A DNA stretch of 64,000 nucleotides from the NCBI GenBank assembly GCA_034521445.1, contig JAXHMM010000005.1, positions 372,001 to 436,000 on the forward strand, read 5' to 3'. The DNA is from Balneolaceae bacterium. Lineage in GTDB: Bacteria; Bacteroidota; Rhodothermia; Balneolales; Balneolaceae. Positions 20,093 to 31,299 of the stretch are shown here, piece by piece (position 1 is the first letter of the stretch; each line of letters starts with the position of its first letter). The notes beneath the pieces were generated by a model. That model searched no databases. It was given only the letters and a program-made list of their open reading frames with translations, and was not told where the DNA came from. The translations under genes were made by a program, and so were the position numbers.

Positions 20093-21307
20093 ATGGACAT
20101 CAATCCCCTGGAGACGGAACAGATCGGCATCAAGACCCTCGAGAAGCAGCTGATGAAATCCAAGTCCCGCGTCTCCCTCAAAATCGGCCTGCCCAGGGAG
20201 ATCTCCAATGACGAGCGGCGCATCTCCCTGACGCCCGGCGGGGTGTCGGTGCTGAAATCCAACGGCCACGAAATCTACATCGAACAGGACGCGGGGGAGG
20301 AGGCCAACTTTTCCGACAGCGAATACGCCGACGCGGGCGCCGAGATTGCCTACTCGGCCGAGGAGCTCTACAAACAGAGCGAGATGATTCTGAAAGTGGC
20401 GCCCCCCTCCAGGGAGGAGTTCGAGCTGCTGCAGCCGCGCCAGATCCTGCTCTCCGCCCTTCACCTGGGCGGGGCAACGGAGGAATTTCTGGACGTCCTC
20501 ATCCGGAAGAATATCACCGCCATCGGCTACGAGTTCATACAGAGCGAGGACAAGGAGTTTCCCATCGTGCGGATGATGCACGAGATCACCGGTTCCATGG
20601 CCGTGCAGATCGCCGCCCACTACCTGGAGAAGAGCGACGGTGGACCCGGTATCATGCTGGGGGGTATTTCGGGCATCCCGCCGGCCACCGTGGTGATCCT
20701 GGGGGCGGGAATCACGGCCGAATACGCCGCCCGCACCGCCCTGGGCTACGGGGCGCAGGTCTTCGTGATGGACAACGACCTGGCCCTCCTTCGCCACCTT
20801 GAAAACGCGCTGGACCGGCGCATTATCACCGCCACGGCCAACTACCAGTACCTCAGCTCGGCCCTGAAGTACGCCGACGTGGTCATCGGGGCGGCCATGT
20901 TTGAGGGAGAGCGCGCCCCCGTGTGGGTCACCGAGTCGATGGTAGCCAGCATGAAGGCGGGCAGCGTGATCGTGGACACGGTCATGGACCAGGGAGGGTG
21001 CATCGCCACCAGCCGCGCCACCTCCCACTCCGAGCCGGTGTTTTCGGAGTACGATGTCATACATTACTGCGTGCCCAACATCCCGTCCAACGTGGCGCGC
21101 ACGGCCACCTACGCCCTCAACAACGTGCTGGCAAGTTACCTGCTGGCCATAGGCGACGCCGGGGGCATCCAGCAGTGCCTCTGGTCGAACACCGCCCTGC
21201 GCAACGGCACCTACATCTACAAAAAACACCTGACCAAGAAGGCGCTGGCCAGCCAGTTCGACATGCCCTACCGCGACATTGAAATGCTCATCGCAAGCCA
21301 GATCTGA
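20093..21307 (+). CDS. ald: Alanine dehydrogenase
   Basis: A 404-residue NAD-dependent alanine dehydrogenase/PNT family enzyme interconverting alanine and pyruvate plus ammonia. GLPREISNDERRISLTPGGV, a Lys in LKVAPPSREEF, HEITGSMAVQIAAHYLE and the Rossmann loop VILGAGITAEYAARTALGYG are visible, followed by SVIVDTVMDQGGC and VPNIPSNVARTATYALNN. It carries ~28 extra N-terminal residues compared with shorter family members; a start at the ATG of codon 21 is possible. The small membrane-protein gene follows 10 bp after the stop, suggesting a shared transcript. Confidence 0.9.
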   Translation: MDINPLETEQIGIKTLEKQLMKSKSRVSLKIGLPREISNDERRISLTPGGVSVLKSNGHEIYIEQDAGEEANFSDSEYADAGAEIAYSAEELYKQSEMILKVAPPSREEFELLQPRQILLSALHLGGATEEFLDVLIRKNITAIGYEFIQSEDKEFPIVRMMHEITGSMAVQIAAHYLEKSDGGPGIMLGGISGIPPATVVILGAGITAEYAARTALGYGAQVFVMDNDLALLRHLENALDRRIITATANYQYLSSALKYADVVIGAAMFEGERAPVWVTESMVASMKAGSVIVDTVMDQGGCIATSRATSHSEPVFSEYDVIHYCVPNIPSNVARTATYALNNVLASYLLAIGDAGGIQQCLWSNTALRNGTYIYKKHLTKKALASQFDMPYRDIEMLIASQI

Positions 21308-21317
21308 GCCACCCCGC

Positions 21318-21683
21318 ATGGCCCCTGACGAGCTGAATCCCTCCAACTACCGGCGCATCTCTTATATCAACTGGGTGATCACCCTGCCGCTGGCCATTCT
21401 GTTTGCCTGGCCCTATTTGTACCTGGGGAGGCTGGCCGGCATCGAAAGCTGGGCCCTCTATCCCGGCAGCATTTTATTTGCCGCGCCCTTCGTGCTGACC
21501 ATCCTGCACGGGCACGCCACGCTGGCGCTGGGATCCCTGCACCGGGGCCGCTACTACGAATGGCTGGAGCACAAGCCCCTGACGTTCGGACTGCTTTTTC
21601 ATCCGGTGCTGGCGAGCACGCGGCTGCGCCTGGCGCTGTTGGTAGTGAGCGTGGTTATTTTCCTGGTGACTTGGGCTATATAA
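21318..21683 (+). CDS. Small integral membrane protein, unknown function
   Basis: A 121-residue protein starting MAPDELNPSNYRRISYINWV, 10 bp after ald. It has three predicted membrane helices (about residues 18-40, 48-68, 99-119), with HGHATLALGSLHRGRYYEWL between helices 2 and 3. I do not recognise the family. Codon use matches its neighbours, and the operon position makes it likely real. A link to alanine or nitrogen metabolism is suggested only by position. Confidence 0.65.
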   Translation: MAPDELNPSNYRRISYINWVITLPLAILFAWPYLYLGRLAGIESWALYPGSILFAAPFVLTILHGHATLALGSLHRGRYYEWLEHKPLTFGLLFHPVLASTRLRLALLVVSVVIFLVTWAI

Positions 21684-21739
21684 GTCTGCAAAGTCTTAAA
21701 GTCAGGAAGTCGGGAAGTCGGGAAGTCGGGAAGTCGGAG
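21682..21739. repeat. AAGTC microrepeat tract
   Basis: Seven AAGTC units spaced 7-9 bp apart (AAGTCTGC, AAGTCTTA, AAGTCAGG, then four AAGTCGGG/GG) run directly from the stop codon of the membrane protein gene. The same unit makes up tracts at 37132-37220 and, inverted, 37847-37938. It lies ~60 bp before element copy 5. Confidence 0.85.
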
Positions 21740-21796
21740 GATATAAATTTGCCGGTAGGGGGGTCCCCATTTCGGGCAAATTTCTCCAGTCTATTT

Positions 21797-21887
21797 TTGT
21801 GAAAAAATCACAAACACTTCGCACGCAAACCCCGATTCTTCCCCATAAGCCCCCACGGGTCGATTTGAATTTGTGAAAAAATCACAA
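21797..21887 (-). repeat. Paired-palindrome element, copy 5 (diverged)
   Basis: TTGTGA-AAAAA-TCACAA occurs at 21797-21813 (centre 21805) and 21871-21887 (centre 21879), 74 bp apart as in all other copies. Intervening sequence is unlike the others. Flanks keep traces: ATTTCGGG..AAATTT on the left resembles the reverse complement of the element end. The rest of 21684-22055 shows the AAGTC tract and no gene. Confidence 0.85.
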
Positions 21888-22055
21888 ATATAAGACACCG
21901 AAAAAGGGTCCTGTGGGGGGGGGTGATACTCACGATCAGGTGCAACGAATAGGAAGTGCCCGATGGGAAGTGCCTACGGGGATATGCCTGACGTGATGAA
22001 ACGAACTGGAAGTGCCGGCTCACCCGAGAGTACTGCCTCACCCGGGAGCCCTACA

Positions 22056-23954
<1,899 letters not shown>

Positions 23955-24116
23955 AATAGGGTTCCTTGCTGGAAAATTTCTGGTTTGGGCCCGCGGCGCG
24001 ATGGCCTTCGGGGATGCGGACGTGGCAGCGCACTTGCTGCGCCGGTTGACTGCATGGCCGCAGATCTCCGGGCTCCTCCCGCCGCCCTCTTAAATAATCT
24101 GTCCTGCCCGTGATAA

Positions 24117-25817
24117 TCAAGTGGGATCCTCGGGCTGTTCAACGGCCTCCGCCGGGTAGCGGATGGTCTCCACCAGCTCGCGGATCTCCTCCGGCGGTCG
24201 GGCCGTCATGCGGGAGACGGTCAGGGCCACTGCCAGGTTGACGCACATGGCCACCGTGCCGAAGCCTTCGGGCGAGATGCCCCACCACCAGTCGGCCTCC
24301 GTCCCGCCGCCGAAGCCGCCCAGCTTGTACTTGATCATGTAGAAGAGCATGAGCAGGATGCCCACCACCATCCCCGAGATGGCCCCTTCGCGGTTCATGC
24401 GCTTGTCAAAGATGCCCAGGATGATGGCCGGGAAGAAGGAGGCGGCCGCCAGTCCGAAAGCCAGGGCCACCGTCGCCGCCACGAAGCCGGGTGGATTGAT
24501 GCCGAAGTAGCCGGCCACCAGCACCGCGAAACCCGCGGCGATGCGCGCCCAGATCAGTTCGGCCTTCTCGGTGATGTTGGGACGTATCTGCTTCTTGATA
24601 AGGTCGTGGGAGATGCTGGTTGAGATGACCAGCAGCAGGCCCGCCGCCGTGGAGAGGGCCGCGGCCAGTCCCCCGGCGGCCACCAGGGCGATCACCCAGT
24701 TGGGGAGGCCGGCAATTTCGGGGTTGGCAAGCACCATAATATCCTGGTCGATCTGCAGCTCGTTGCGGCCCGGATCGGGCAGATACTGAATCCGCCCGTC
24801 CTCGTTCTTGTCCTCGAACGCTATGAGGCCGGTCGTCTCCCAGTTGTCAAACCACTGCGGCACCTCGCTGTACTGCTCCTCGGAGACCGTCTCGATGAGG
24901 TTTACCCGCGCGAAGGCGGCGATGGCTGGGGCGGTAGTGTAGAGGATGGCGATGAAAAGCAGGGCGTAGCCCACCGACTTGCGGGCGTCGCGTACCTTCG
25001 GCACGGTAAAAAAGCGCACGATCACGTGGGGGAGGCCGGCCGTGCCCACCATCAGGGCAAAGGTGATGGCAAAGACGTCGATGGTGGACTTGGTGCCGGA
25101 GGTGTACTCGGCAAAGCCCAGCTCGTTGTGGAGCTGGTTGAGCTTCTCCAGCAGGTAGGTGCCCGAGCCGTCGGCCAGCGTGCTGCCGAAACCGGCCTGT
25201 GGCAGCCATACGCCGGTAAGCTGAATGGAGATGAAAATAGCGGGCACCATGTAGGCAAAGATGAGAATGCAGTACTGGGCCACCTGGGTGTAGGTGATGC
25301 CCTTCATGCCGCCCAGCACGGCGTAGAAGAAGACGATGCCCATGCCGATGAAGACCCCGAGATTGATAGGCACCTCCAGGAAACGTGCGAAGACCACCCC
25401 CACCCCGCGCATCTGTCCGGCCACATAGGTAAAGGAGACGATCACCGCGCAGATCACCGCCACGGTACGCGCCCAGTTGGAGTAGTAGCGGTCACCGATG
25501 AAATCGGGTACGGTGAACTTGCCGAACTTGCGCAGGTAGGGCGCAAGCAGCATGGCCAGCAGCACATAGCCGCCGGTCCACCCCATAAGGTACACCGCCC
25601 CGTCGTAGCCCATAAAGGCGATGAGTCCGGCCATGGAAATGAAGGAGGCGGCCGACATCCAGTCGGCCGCGGTGGCCATGCCGTTGGCTAGGGGAGGCAC
25701 GCGGCTGCCCGCGATGTAAAAGTCGCTCGTGGAGCCGGCCCGCGACCAGATGGCGATGCCGATGTAGAGCGCAAAGGTCAGTCCCACCAGCAGGTAGGTC
25801 CACGTCTGTATGCCCAT
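24117..25817 (-). CDS. Sodium:solute symporter large subunit (acetate-type)
   Basis: A 566-residue SSS transporter with 13-14 membrane helices: WTYLLVGLTFALYIGIAIW, SDFYIAGSRVPPLANGMATA, ADWMSAASFISMAGLIAFMG, and AGGLAAALSTAAGLLLVIS. A large hydrophilic loop after the seventh helix (DKNEDGRIQYLPDPG) is typical of the two-component VC_2705-like subfamily that pairs with DUF4212. The small subunit lies 80 bp upstream and acsA 162 bp downstream, so acetate or another short monocarboxylate is the likely substrate. It is close to ActP but should not be given that name without a tree. Confidence 0.92.
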   Translation of the reverse strand: MGIQTWTYLLVGLTFALYIGIAIWSRAGSTSDFYIAGSRVPPLANGMATAADWMSAASFISMAGLIAFMGYDGAVYLMGWTGGYVLLAMLLAPYLRKFGKFTVPDFIGDRYYSNWARTVAVICAVIVSFTYVAGQMRGVGVVFARFLEVPINLGVFIGMGIVFFYAVLGGMKGITYTQVAQYCILIFAYMVPAIFISIQLTGVWLPQAGFGSTLADGSGTYLLEKLNQLHNELGFAEYTSGTKSTIDVFAITFALMVGTAGLPHVIVRFFTVPKVRDARKSVGYALLFIAILYTTAPAIAAFARVNLIETVSEEQYSEVPQWFDNWETTGLIAFEDKNEDGRIQYLPDPGRNELQIDQDIMVLANPEIAGLPNWVIALVAAGGLAAALSTAAGLLLVISTSISHDLIKKQIRPNITEKAELIWARIAAGFAVLVAGYFGINPPGFVAATVALAFGLAAASFFPAIILGIFDKRMNREGAISGMVVGILLMLFYMIKYKLGGFGGGTEADWWWGISPEGFGTVAMCVNLAVALTVSRMTARPPEEIRELVETIRYPAEAVEQPEDPT

Positions 25818-25841
25818 AAGTACCGTAGCTATAGGTTATGC

Positions 25842-25872
25842 GGTGCCGGGGTGCCGGGTGCCGGGTGCCGGG
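25842..25872. repeat. GTGCCGG tandem microrepeat
   Basis: Four 7-8 bp units GGTGCCGG in tandem between the small and large symporter genes, on the untranslated stretch of the operon. Possibly a slippage site; no coding effect. Confidence 0.8.
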
Positions 25873-25897
25873 CGACCTCCGGATTCCGGTCGGGGTC

Positions 25898-26155
25898 CTA
25901 CTCCTCGTGCACCCCGAAGCGGCGGTCCAGCCGGTTCATCAGCCAGACGTAGACAAAAATAAGGACCACGAACACGTAGATGGAGCCCTGCTGGGCGAAC
26001 CAGAAACCCAGCTTGAAGCCTGCCACCTGGATCTCGTTGAGCTGCTCGACCAGCAGGATGCCGAATACGTAGGAGACCAGGAACCAGACGGCCAGCAACG
26101 AGCCCACATAACGCAGATTGGCGCGCCAGTAAGCCTTTCTGTTTTTACGTTCCAT
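25898..26155 (-). CDS. DUF4212 symporter small subunit
   Basis: An 85-residue membrane protein with two helices (about residues 15-37 and 53-73) and the DUF4212 pattern YWRANLRYVGSLLAVWFLVS, FWFAQQGSIYVFVVLIFVYV, MNRLDRRFGV. This family is encoded immediately upstream of VC_2705-type sodium:solute symporters and is thought to be their small subunit. Position, strand and length all fit. First gene of the acetate uptake cluster. Confidence 0.92.
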   Translation of the reverse strand: MERKNRKAYWRANLRYVGSLLAVWFLVSYVFGILLVEQLNEIQVAGFKLGFWFAQQGSIYVFVVLIFVYVWLMNRLDRRFGVHEE

Positions 26156-26244
26156 CCCTGGGTGTCTGTATGCCTTCGGTTTAGGTTCCCCCCGAACTAA
26201 AATAAATTTCGGTAATAATCAACTGAGAGCACGCCGCCGGACGG

Positions 26245-26811
26245 CTATAGTTTCCACTTGCGCTTGAAGCAGTGGTGCAGCCGGCTCAGGATGCGTGATT
26301 TCCTGGTGCGTACATTGGCCCCGCTCAGGTTGAAAAGCCTGCTGACCTCCTTGGTGCTGGCGTCGGGCTTTTCAATGAAATACTCGATCAGCTCACGGGA
26401 CTCCTCCTCTAGCTCCTCAAGGCACTCCTTCAGGATGCGCTGGCGGTCCTCATCCATCAGGTTCTCCACTTGCTGGGCCGGCGTGGTGAGGTGTTCCGAC
26501 TTCTCCTCCTCCGGAGAAGTAAAGCGGTGCTGTTCCTTGTAGAAACGCATGTATTCGTTGCGGCAGGCCTGGATGAGATAGCTGAAGATGTACTTCTCCC
26601 TGCGGATATTGCCCTGCAGAATCTGCTCATAGACGTTGAAAAAGGCCTGCTGTATGCACTCTTCGGCATCCCTGGGATCGGCATCCATGGTGACCTCCAG
26701 GTAGTCCTTCAGCCGGGGAAGAAGCTCTTCGAGCAGCTCGTTGGCCTGTCCATCCTTGTGCTGTTTCAGGGCCGCGACCAGTTCCGAATAATCAAGTCTG
26801 GAGGTACTCAA
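26245..26811 (-). CDS. ECF-type RNA polymerase sigma factor
   Basis: A 188-residue extracytoplasmic-function sigma factor. Region 2 is RDAEECIQQAFFNVYEQIL to FSYLIQACRNEYMRFYKEQH, including the core-binding and -10 recognition helices. Region 4 is ECLEELEEESRELIEYFIEK to TKEVSRLFNLSGANVRTRKS, the helix-turn-helix for -35 contact. It is divergent from the twin lipoprotein and CHAT genes across a 504 bp AT-rich gap. No anti-sigma gene is adjacent; the best partner is the membrane TPR protein at 31300-32031 on the far side of the CHAT gene, which has an anti-sigma-like N-terminus. That pairing is inference. Confidence 0.92.
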   Translation of the reverse strand: MSTSRLDYSELVAALKQHKDGQANELLEELLPRLKDYLEVTMDADPRDAEECIQQAFFNVYEQILQGNIRREKYIFSYLIQACRNEYMRFYKEQHRFTSPEEEKSEHLTTPAQQVENLMDEDRQRILKECLEELEEESRELIEYFIEKPDASTKEVSRLFNLSGANVRTRKSRILSRLHHCFKRKWKL

Positions 26812-27315
26812 TGGTTATCAGCCAATTTATGTGGATGGGCCCCTTCCTCCCTACCATTTGAGAAATCGGAACCATTTAACGTCCTCGGAAAATATATAAT
26901 TATTGACCGACCATACCAAGGTATTCGATGATAAGAATCATGAAAGAGTATAAAATATTGCCTTATGGAGATGCATAAGTATTAGGGCTAGATTATTTTA
27001 AATAATTAACTTACCATGCATACTGTACCGTCTCCCGGGAACCGATATGCTCCTGGGTATTCATCTTAACCATACAGGCAACTATATATTTATATATAGG
27101 GATTTGTTACAAATTAAATTTTTGGGTCCATGTTCTAAAAAACCTGATTTTTTTTGTAACAATTGCCCTTGAAAATACTCTTGTAGTCGAGAAGGGGTTT
27201 AAAAAATGGCCAGAATGGGTACCGGCCTGCGGCGAACATCGCCGATCCTTCCCTTCGCACAAGTTTACCTTAAGAACAACCAAACAACTAACCAAAACCT
27301 ACACAGGTACCTACC
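26812..27315. other. AT-rich divergent control region
   Basis: A 504 bp gap between the sigma gene (minus) and the lipoprotein genes (plus), much AT-richer than neighbours. It holds an 18 bp near-palindrome CTATATAT-TT-ATATATAG at 27082-27099 and two related motifs, TTTGTTACAAA near 27103-27113 and TTTTGTAACAA near 27152-27162. No ORF or clear -35/-10 pair of standard type was found. It is the obvious place for control by the sigma factor. Confidence 0.5.
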
Positions 27316-27513
27316 ATGAAAGCTCTGACAACCAAGATCCTTTCCATCGTCTTCATCTTCGCCCTCATCTCCGGGTGCGCGTCCGTAACCGACGCCGGAC
27401 TCCAGGATGCCAACGGTGACCTTTCCAGCGACGCCAATATCGAGGCTCCGAACCCCGATGCTTTCGGTGACGCCGAGGTGAAGCCTATCATCATAAAGCC
27501 AGAAGGCGAATAG
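27316..27513 (+). CDS. Small lipoprotein, copy 1
   Basis: A 65-residue protein: leader MKALTTKILSIVFIFALISG with lipobox ISGC, then a 45-residue acidic mature part (SVTDAGLQDANGDLSSDAN and AEVKPIIIKPEGE). I do not recognise the family. The mature part differs from copy 2 (27569-27766) at one residue only (Gly/Asp after DAN), so the duplication is recent. Coding is supported by conserved frame and by silent third-base changes. Both copies precede the TPR-CHAT gene on the same strand and may be co-transcribed with it. A role as signal, inhibitor or substrate of that protease is speculation. Confidence 0.8.
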   Translation: MKALTTKILSIVFIFALISGCASVTDAGLQDANGDLSSDANIEAPNPDAFGDAEVKPIIIKPEGE

Positions 27514-27568
27514 TCTATAATATTCATCGATGGATAATCCATTTTTTAAATCAAAGAGGAATAGCCTT

Positions 27569-27766
27569 ATGAAATCCCTGACCACCAAACTTCTTTCCGT
27601 CCTGTTCATCTTCGCCCTTATCTCCGGATGCGCGTCCGTAACCGACGCCGGACTCCAGGATGCCAACGACGACCTTTCCAGCGACGCCAATATCGAGGCT
27701 CCGAACCCCGATGCTTTCGGTGACGCTGAGGTGAAGCCCATTATCATAAAGCCGGAAGGCGAGTAA
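27569..27766 (+). CDS. Small lipoprotein, copy 2
   Basis: A 65-residue near-duplicate of the protein at 27316-27513, offset by 253 bp. I take the ATG at 27569, matching copy 1 (MKSLTTKLLSVLFIFALISG) and preceded by a GAGG ribosome-binding site 12 bp upstream. Differences cluster in the leader; the mature peptide is almost unchanged, which points to constraint on the exported part. A hairpin TCCCGGA-N7-TCCGGGA at 27797-27817 follows but lacks a T-tail, so read-through into the CHAT gene is plausible. Confidence 0.8.
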   Translation: MKSLTTKLLSVLFIFALISGCASVTDAGLQDANDDLSSDANIEAPNPDAFGDAEVKPIIIKPEGE

Positions 27767-27939
27767 CGGCTGACTGGGTTATTCGTCTATCTTAGATCCC
27801 GGACTCTAGCTCCGGGACATCAATTCCGCTGACCACTGGCGACGGGAATACGCCCGGCGTCAATACGTTGTACGGCTGCTGTCCTGCCCCCTATTCCTAT
27901 GGGTATTGGCAGCGCTTTGTGTTATCATGATCCTCTCTT

Positions 27940-30900
27940 ATGGATTCAAGCCGTTTGCCATACCGGTTCCTTCTACGGCTGATGGGAGCCGTTCTCATCC
28001 TGGGCACAGCGTATCCCTGCCACCCTGTCCACGCCATGCAGAACCAGGACGCGGAAATTCTTCAGCAGTCCCGCGAACAGGCACGCAATTACATTGCCAA
28101 CATCCGTCAGGAGCGCAATCTTGAACAAAACCTCTGGGCGCTTGCCGCTCTTGCCGACGCCAGCGGAGAAATCAATTCCTACATCGGTAGTTACCTCTCC
28201 TCCGATTCGATTAAAAATCCCCTTCTCGCATCCTTTCGGGACACCTCCCTGAGTTACGGCGAACGGCTGCGCGATACGGCTATCCAGCAGAAGTCACCTG
28301 CCCTGCTGCTCGCCTATTTCCTGGCAGAAAGCGACTCCCTCCAAAAAGAAACGGTCTATTCGGAGTTTCCCTTCCAAAGTATTTCGGGCAATACAAATTA
28401 CCGCCGTCTGGCCAGGTCCCTGCTGAGACGATACCCCGATCACCCGAGAAATCCTGTCTCCGAATAATCTCACCCTTTCACACTTTCTGCTCATCTACTA
28501 TTCCGCCGGGCGGAGCATTCTTCCAGCCGAGTACCTGGAAGCCGTGGCCTCTGTCTCCCCGGGAGAGGATAAGGAGGGATCCAGTCTGCCGCATACCCTA
28601 AATGTGATGACGGTCTTCCAGGCTGATTACCGCCTCAGCAACTACTCCACAGCACAGGAATATTACGCCTTGTTATCGGATGTCTCCCACTTTCCCAATT
28701 CCAGGTTCAAGATGTACCTGTTCAATTTCCTTGACTTTTCGCTCTATCAGTCGGGGAACACCGACCTCAGCCTGGAAGCCATGCGAAACTACACGATCCC
28801 TTTGTCTTCCTTTCTGGGACGGCCTGATCTGCAGCTGGGCATGAATCATCAACCGCGGCGGCTATCTCTACGAAATCGGCAAGATGCAGGAGGCACAGGA
28901 GGTCTACCAGCAAGTCGTTCAGAGCGCCGATGAGCTGGGCTATGCCGTCCCCCAGTCCATCCTATACAATAATCTGGCGGTCACCTATAAAAAAATGGGG
29001 GATTTTGACCAGTACCTGGAGCTGCAGTTCCAGGCCCTGAACAGCATCGAGGAGGGCGAGGATTACGAAAATCACTTCAGAATCCTGGAGAACCTCTTCA
29101 TCCACTACCGCAACACGCGAAACTTCGATTCGGCCCTCAACTACCTGGCGGAGGCGCGCCAGCTGGCTGCCGACCACGGGGCCATGGACGATCTGGCCTG
29201 GGTGAACCTCTACACCGGCATGGCCTACCGCGACTACCAGGAAAACTACGCGATGGCCGAAGCCTACATGGATTCGGCCTCACGGCAGGTAAACGCCGGC
29301 GAAAACTACGACCGGAAGCAAACCATCTATGCCGAGCGCGGCCATCTCTATATGGATCAGGGGCACTACGACCGGGCCCTGGCCATGCAGGACAGTATTC
29401 TGTATGAAGCGCGCCTGGCAGGTAACCAGTCCGACCTGCTGGAGGCCTATATCACCAAGGCGCGTATCTACCTGGAGCTGGATGATCCGGACGAGGCCGG
29501 ACGTTTTGTGGCGAGGTTTGATACCATGGACCTCTCCACGCTGCGATTTGAGCAGATCGTGGAGGCCCGAACCACAAAGTCCCGCCACCTCTACGAAACC
29601 GGGCGAACGGATGAAGCCTATGCCCTCCTCCAGCCTACCATGGATCAGCTGGTGGACTGGGTGCGGGGGAGCACCGAGCTACAGACCGGTTACTGGAACC
29701 TGGCCCCGGAATTCAGCGATGCATTTCAGCTTGTGGCCGACCTGCTGATCGAGACCGGCAGGCAGGGCGAGGCGGTGGAGGTGCTGGACCAGCTCAAGTC
29801 CATCAACGACGCCAGCCTCTACCAGAATCCCTTGGTGCGTTCCAGCATCCTCTCCGAAAGCGAGCTTACCGAATACAAGCAGCTCACGACACAACTGGAC
29901 GGGCTCCGCCGTTCCCTGCTGGCTGCCGCCGACAGCAACCGCGCCGGTATCCAGCAGCGCATCGACGAGCTGGCCGCTCAGAAGCAGCGCCTGGACCGGC
30001 GCCTCTCCACGGTGACCAACCACGATCCGGTTTCTGTGAGGTTTGTACAGTCGCGGCTTAGCGCCCGCGAGCAGGTGCTGCACATCACCGAACTGGAGGA
30101 CCGCTACTACATCGCCCGGATCACCCGAAGGGACGTCGCCTTCCGCACCGTACCGCTGGACTCGGTCAACCGCGCCCTCTTCCAAGAGTCGGTGGAGCAG
30201 ATCGCCAACAAGAACACCGACCTGCTGAACCTCCACCGCATTTCGGAGCTGATGGGTTTTGACGAGCTGGATCCCTCCATGGAGAGGGTCACCGTCATAC
30301 CCGACAGCTACCTCTACCAGATTCCCCTGGACATTATGCCGGTAACACGGCCCGAATACTCCTACAGTTACGGGAGCGCCAGCTACCTGGTCGAGGAGGT
30401 GGAGGTGCGCTATCTCACCTCCCTGAACGACTACCGAAAATCGGACCGGCAGGCGACGGCCTCTTCCCGCCGAACCGGCTACGCCGGATACGGCATCTCC
30501 ACCTTCGAAAACTACCGCGACCGCGGGCTGGTCTCCCTCCCCTATGCACGCCGCGAGGTGGAAAACATCGGCGGGGCGCTGACCAACCTGGCCAGCCGCA
30601 GCGTCTACCTCGATTCCGCATCCACCGAAGAGCGCTTCAAGGCCACCGCTCCCCACGCGCGCATCCTGCACCTGGCCACCCACAGCCAGGTGTCCGACCG
30701 GGACCCCCTCTTCTCGCGTATCTTCATGAGTCGTACGGACACGGTGAGCGGTGAGGAACAGTTTCCGGGTCAGATTTTCGCCTACGAGCTTTTCGAGCTT
30801 AACCTCAACAACGAGCTCATCATGCTGAACTCCTGTGAATCGGGATCGGGCGGCTACCTGCAGGGCAGCGGGGTGATGGGCATCAGCAGGGCCCTGCGCT

Positions 30901-31232
30901 ACGCGGGTGCGCAGACCCTGGTGCTGAATCTCTGGTCGGTGAACGACATGATGGCCTCGGATTTTGCCCTGCAGTTCTACAAGGGACTCAACCGTGGGAT
31001 GAGCAAGCCTGAGGCGCTGCGCCAGGCCAAGCTCCACTTCCTCAGGAACAAGAACGCCAATCCCCATTTCTGGGGTCCCTACATGATGATCGGCGACAGC
31101 GAGCCGGCCATACGGCCCTACGAGCAGTGGAACTACGTGGTGGCGGGCTCGTTCATGCTCTACTTCCTTCTCTTCGTGGGCGGCTCCCTCTACTACCGGC
31201 GCCGCAACGCTTTCTCTCGCTCCTCTTCATAG
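27940..31232 (+). pseudogene. Secreted TPR-CHAT caspase-like protease, two frameshifts
   Basis: Three consecutive frames (27940-28467, to ~28850, then 28870-31232) form one ~1090-residue protein with two +1-type breaks, near 28435 and 28855. A signal peptide (RFLLRLMGAVLILGTAYPC) leads into helical TPR-like repeats (AQEVYQQVVQSADELGYAVP, NYLAEARQLAADHGAMDD). The C-terminal CHAT domain keeps the His in ARILHLATHS (codon 30681) and the Cys in MLNSCESGSG (codon 30834). A last membrane helix (VVAGSFMLYFLLFVGGSLYY) and basic tail predict anchoring in the inner membrane with the protease outside. CHAT domains are caspase/separase-like cysteine proteases. Without the breaks the enzyme would look active. 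Confidence 0.82.
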
Positions 31233-31299
31233 AAAAGGCACATCTTTTGAGGATGTGCCTTCTCCGGAAGCTATCGTATGAGTCGTCTCGGGTATATTC

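Noticed and set aside
6141-21887. CRP/FNR binding sites
   Set aside because: The half-sites TGTGA/TCACA fit, but the spacer is 5 bp rather than 6, and the paired 74 bp layout and the ~170 bp conserved body do not fit simple operator sites. A CRP-family protein with another spacing stays possible.
27797-27817. Terminator between lipoprotein 2 and the CHAT gene
   Set aside because: The hairpin TCCCGGA-N7-TCCGGGA has no T-run, so I do not call it a terminator.
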